Assembly: GCA_947646735.1 (NCBI GenBank)
Contig: CANTFK010000985.1
Location: 186,001-250,000 of the forward strand
Direction of reading: 5' to 3'
From: Peronospora farinosa
Taxonomy: Eukaryota > Oomycota > Peronosporomycetes > Peronosporales > Peronosporaceae
Length of the DNA: 64,000 bases
This document shows, one piece after another, positions 63,952 to 64,000 of the stretch (the first letter of the stretch is position 1; every line of letters starts with the position of its first letter). Position numbers and translations under genes: made by a program. The notes beneath the pieces are model-generated. The model saw only the letters and a list, made by a program, of their open reading frames with translations, searched no databases and was not told where the DNA came from.

Positions 63952-64000
63952 TTGGATGCAGTTGAAGTTCGGTGATTGGATGCAGTTGAAGTTTGGATCA
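63900..64000 (+). repeat. 3-prime LTR of young copia element, cut by window end
   Basis: The first 101 bp match 59643-59743 without a difference. The polyprotein stop codon is 50 bases inside this LTR, so the last 17 codons (from VVNMTPRPAAI) are LTR-encoded. Confidence 0.9.

Noticed and set aside
1..64000. tRNA and rRNA genes
   Set aside because: I looked for T-loop (GGTTCGA) and cloverleaf-like pairs by eye and found none convincing; a tRNAscan-SE run would be decisive.

Overview
The window reads as a nuclear contig of a plant-pathogenic oomycete, most likely Peronosporales (Phytophthora or a downy mildew). Supporting signs are chromodomain-type Ty3/gypsy and Ty1/copia elements, hAT- and MULE-derived genes, WY-like effector relics, very short introns (59-118 bp, GT-AG), tightly packed housekeeping genes, and a proline dehydrogenase carrying an EF-hand-like insert. 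The species cannot be fixed from sequence alone.

Layout. 1-12.1 kb is a graveyard of Ty3/gypsy elements: a plus-strand pol remnant (1-3.25 kb), a plus-strand integrase/chromodomain scrap (3.6-4.6 kb), a minus-strand gag-pol relic (4.64-9.1 kb) between two related LTR-like blocks, and a plus-strand RT scrap behind a candidate LTR with a primer-binding-like site. 12.97-17.64 kb is a decayed but structurally complete minus-strand Ty1/copia element with both LTRs. 17.6-27.1 kb is gene-poor, partly AT-rich sequence with two WY-effector-like relics, a copia RT remnant and a broken hAT-type gene.

28.6-55.8 kb is a gene island with ten genes: a CCDC97-like protein, monothiol glutaredoxin 5, a SAC3/GANP (LENG8/THP3-like) protein, chorismate synthase, DAHP synthase, glycyl-tRNA synthetase, proline dehydrogenase, an ABC-class ATPase with an RG-rich N-terminus, a MULE/SWIM-derived protein, a WW-WW-NELF-C/D fusion, an AHA1-type Hsp90 co-chaperone and transketolase (twelve coding genes in all, two of them transposon-derived or novel in architecture). 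I could rebuild multi-exon models for the glutaredoxin, SAC3, ABC-ATPase, MULE-derived, NELF and AHA1 genes.

56.7-64 kb returns to retroelements: a 1.2 kb internally deleted LTR element with a 4-bp target duplication and a dodecamer microsatellite inside its LTRs, an old copia remnant, and a young-looking copia element inserted into that remnant. The young element has an intact 1359-codon polyprotein and LTRs that are identical over the visible 101 bp.

Functionally, three island genes feed one metabolic route: transketolase handles erythrose-4-phosphate, DAHP synthase is the first shikimate step and chorismate synthase the last, and the latter two are head to head. Three others act in mRNA production (NELF-C/D, SAC3/GANP, CCDC97-like). 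The sharp change from island to repeats on both sides fits the two-speed genome organisation known for these pathogens.
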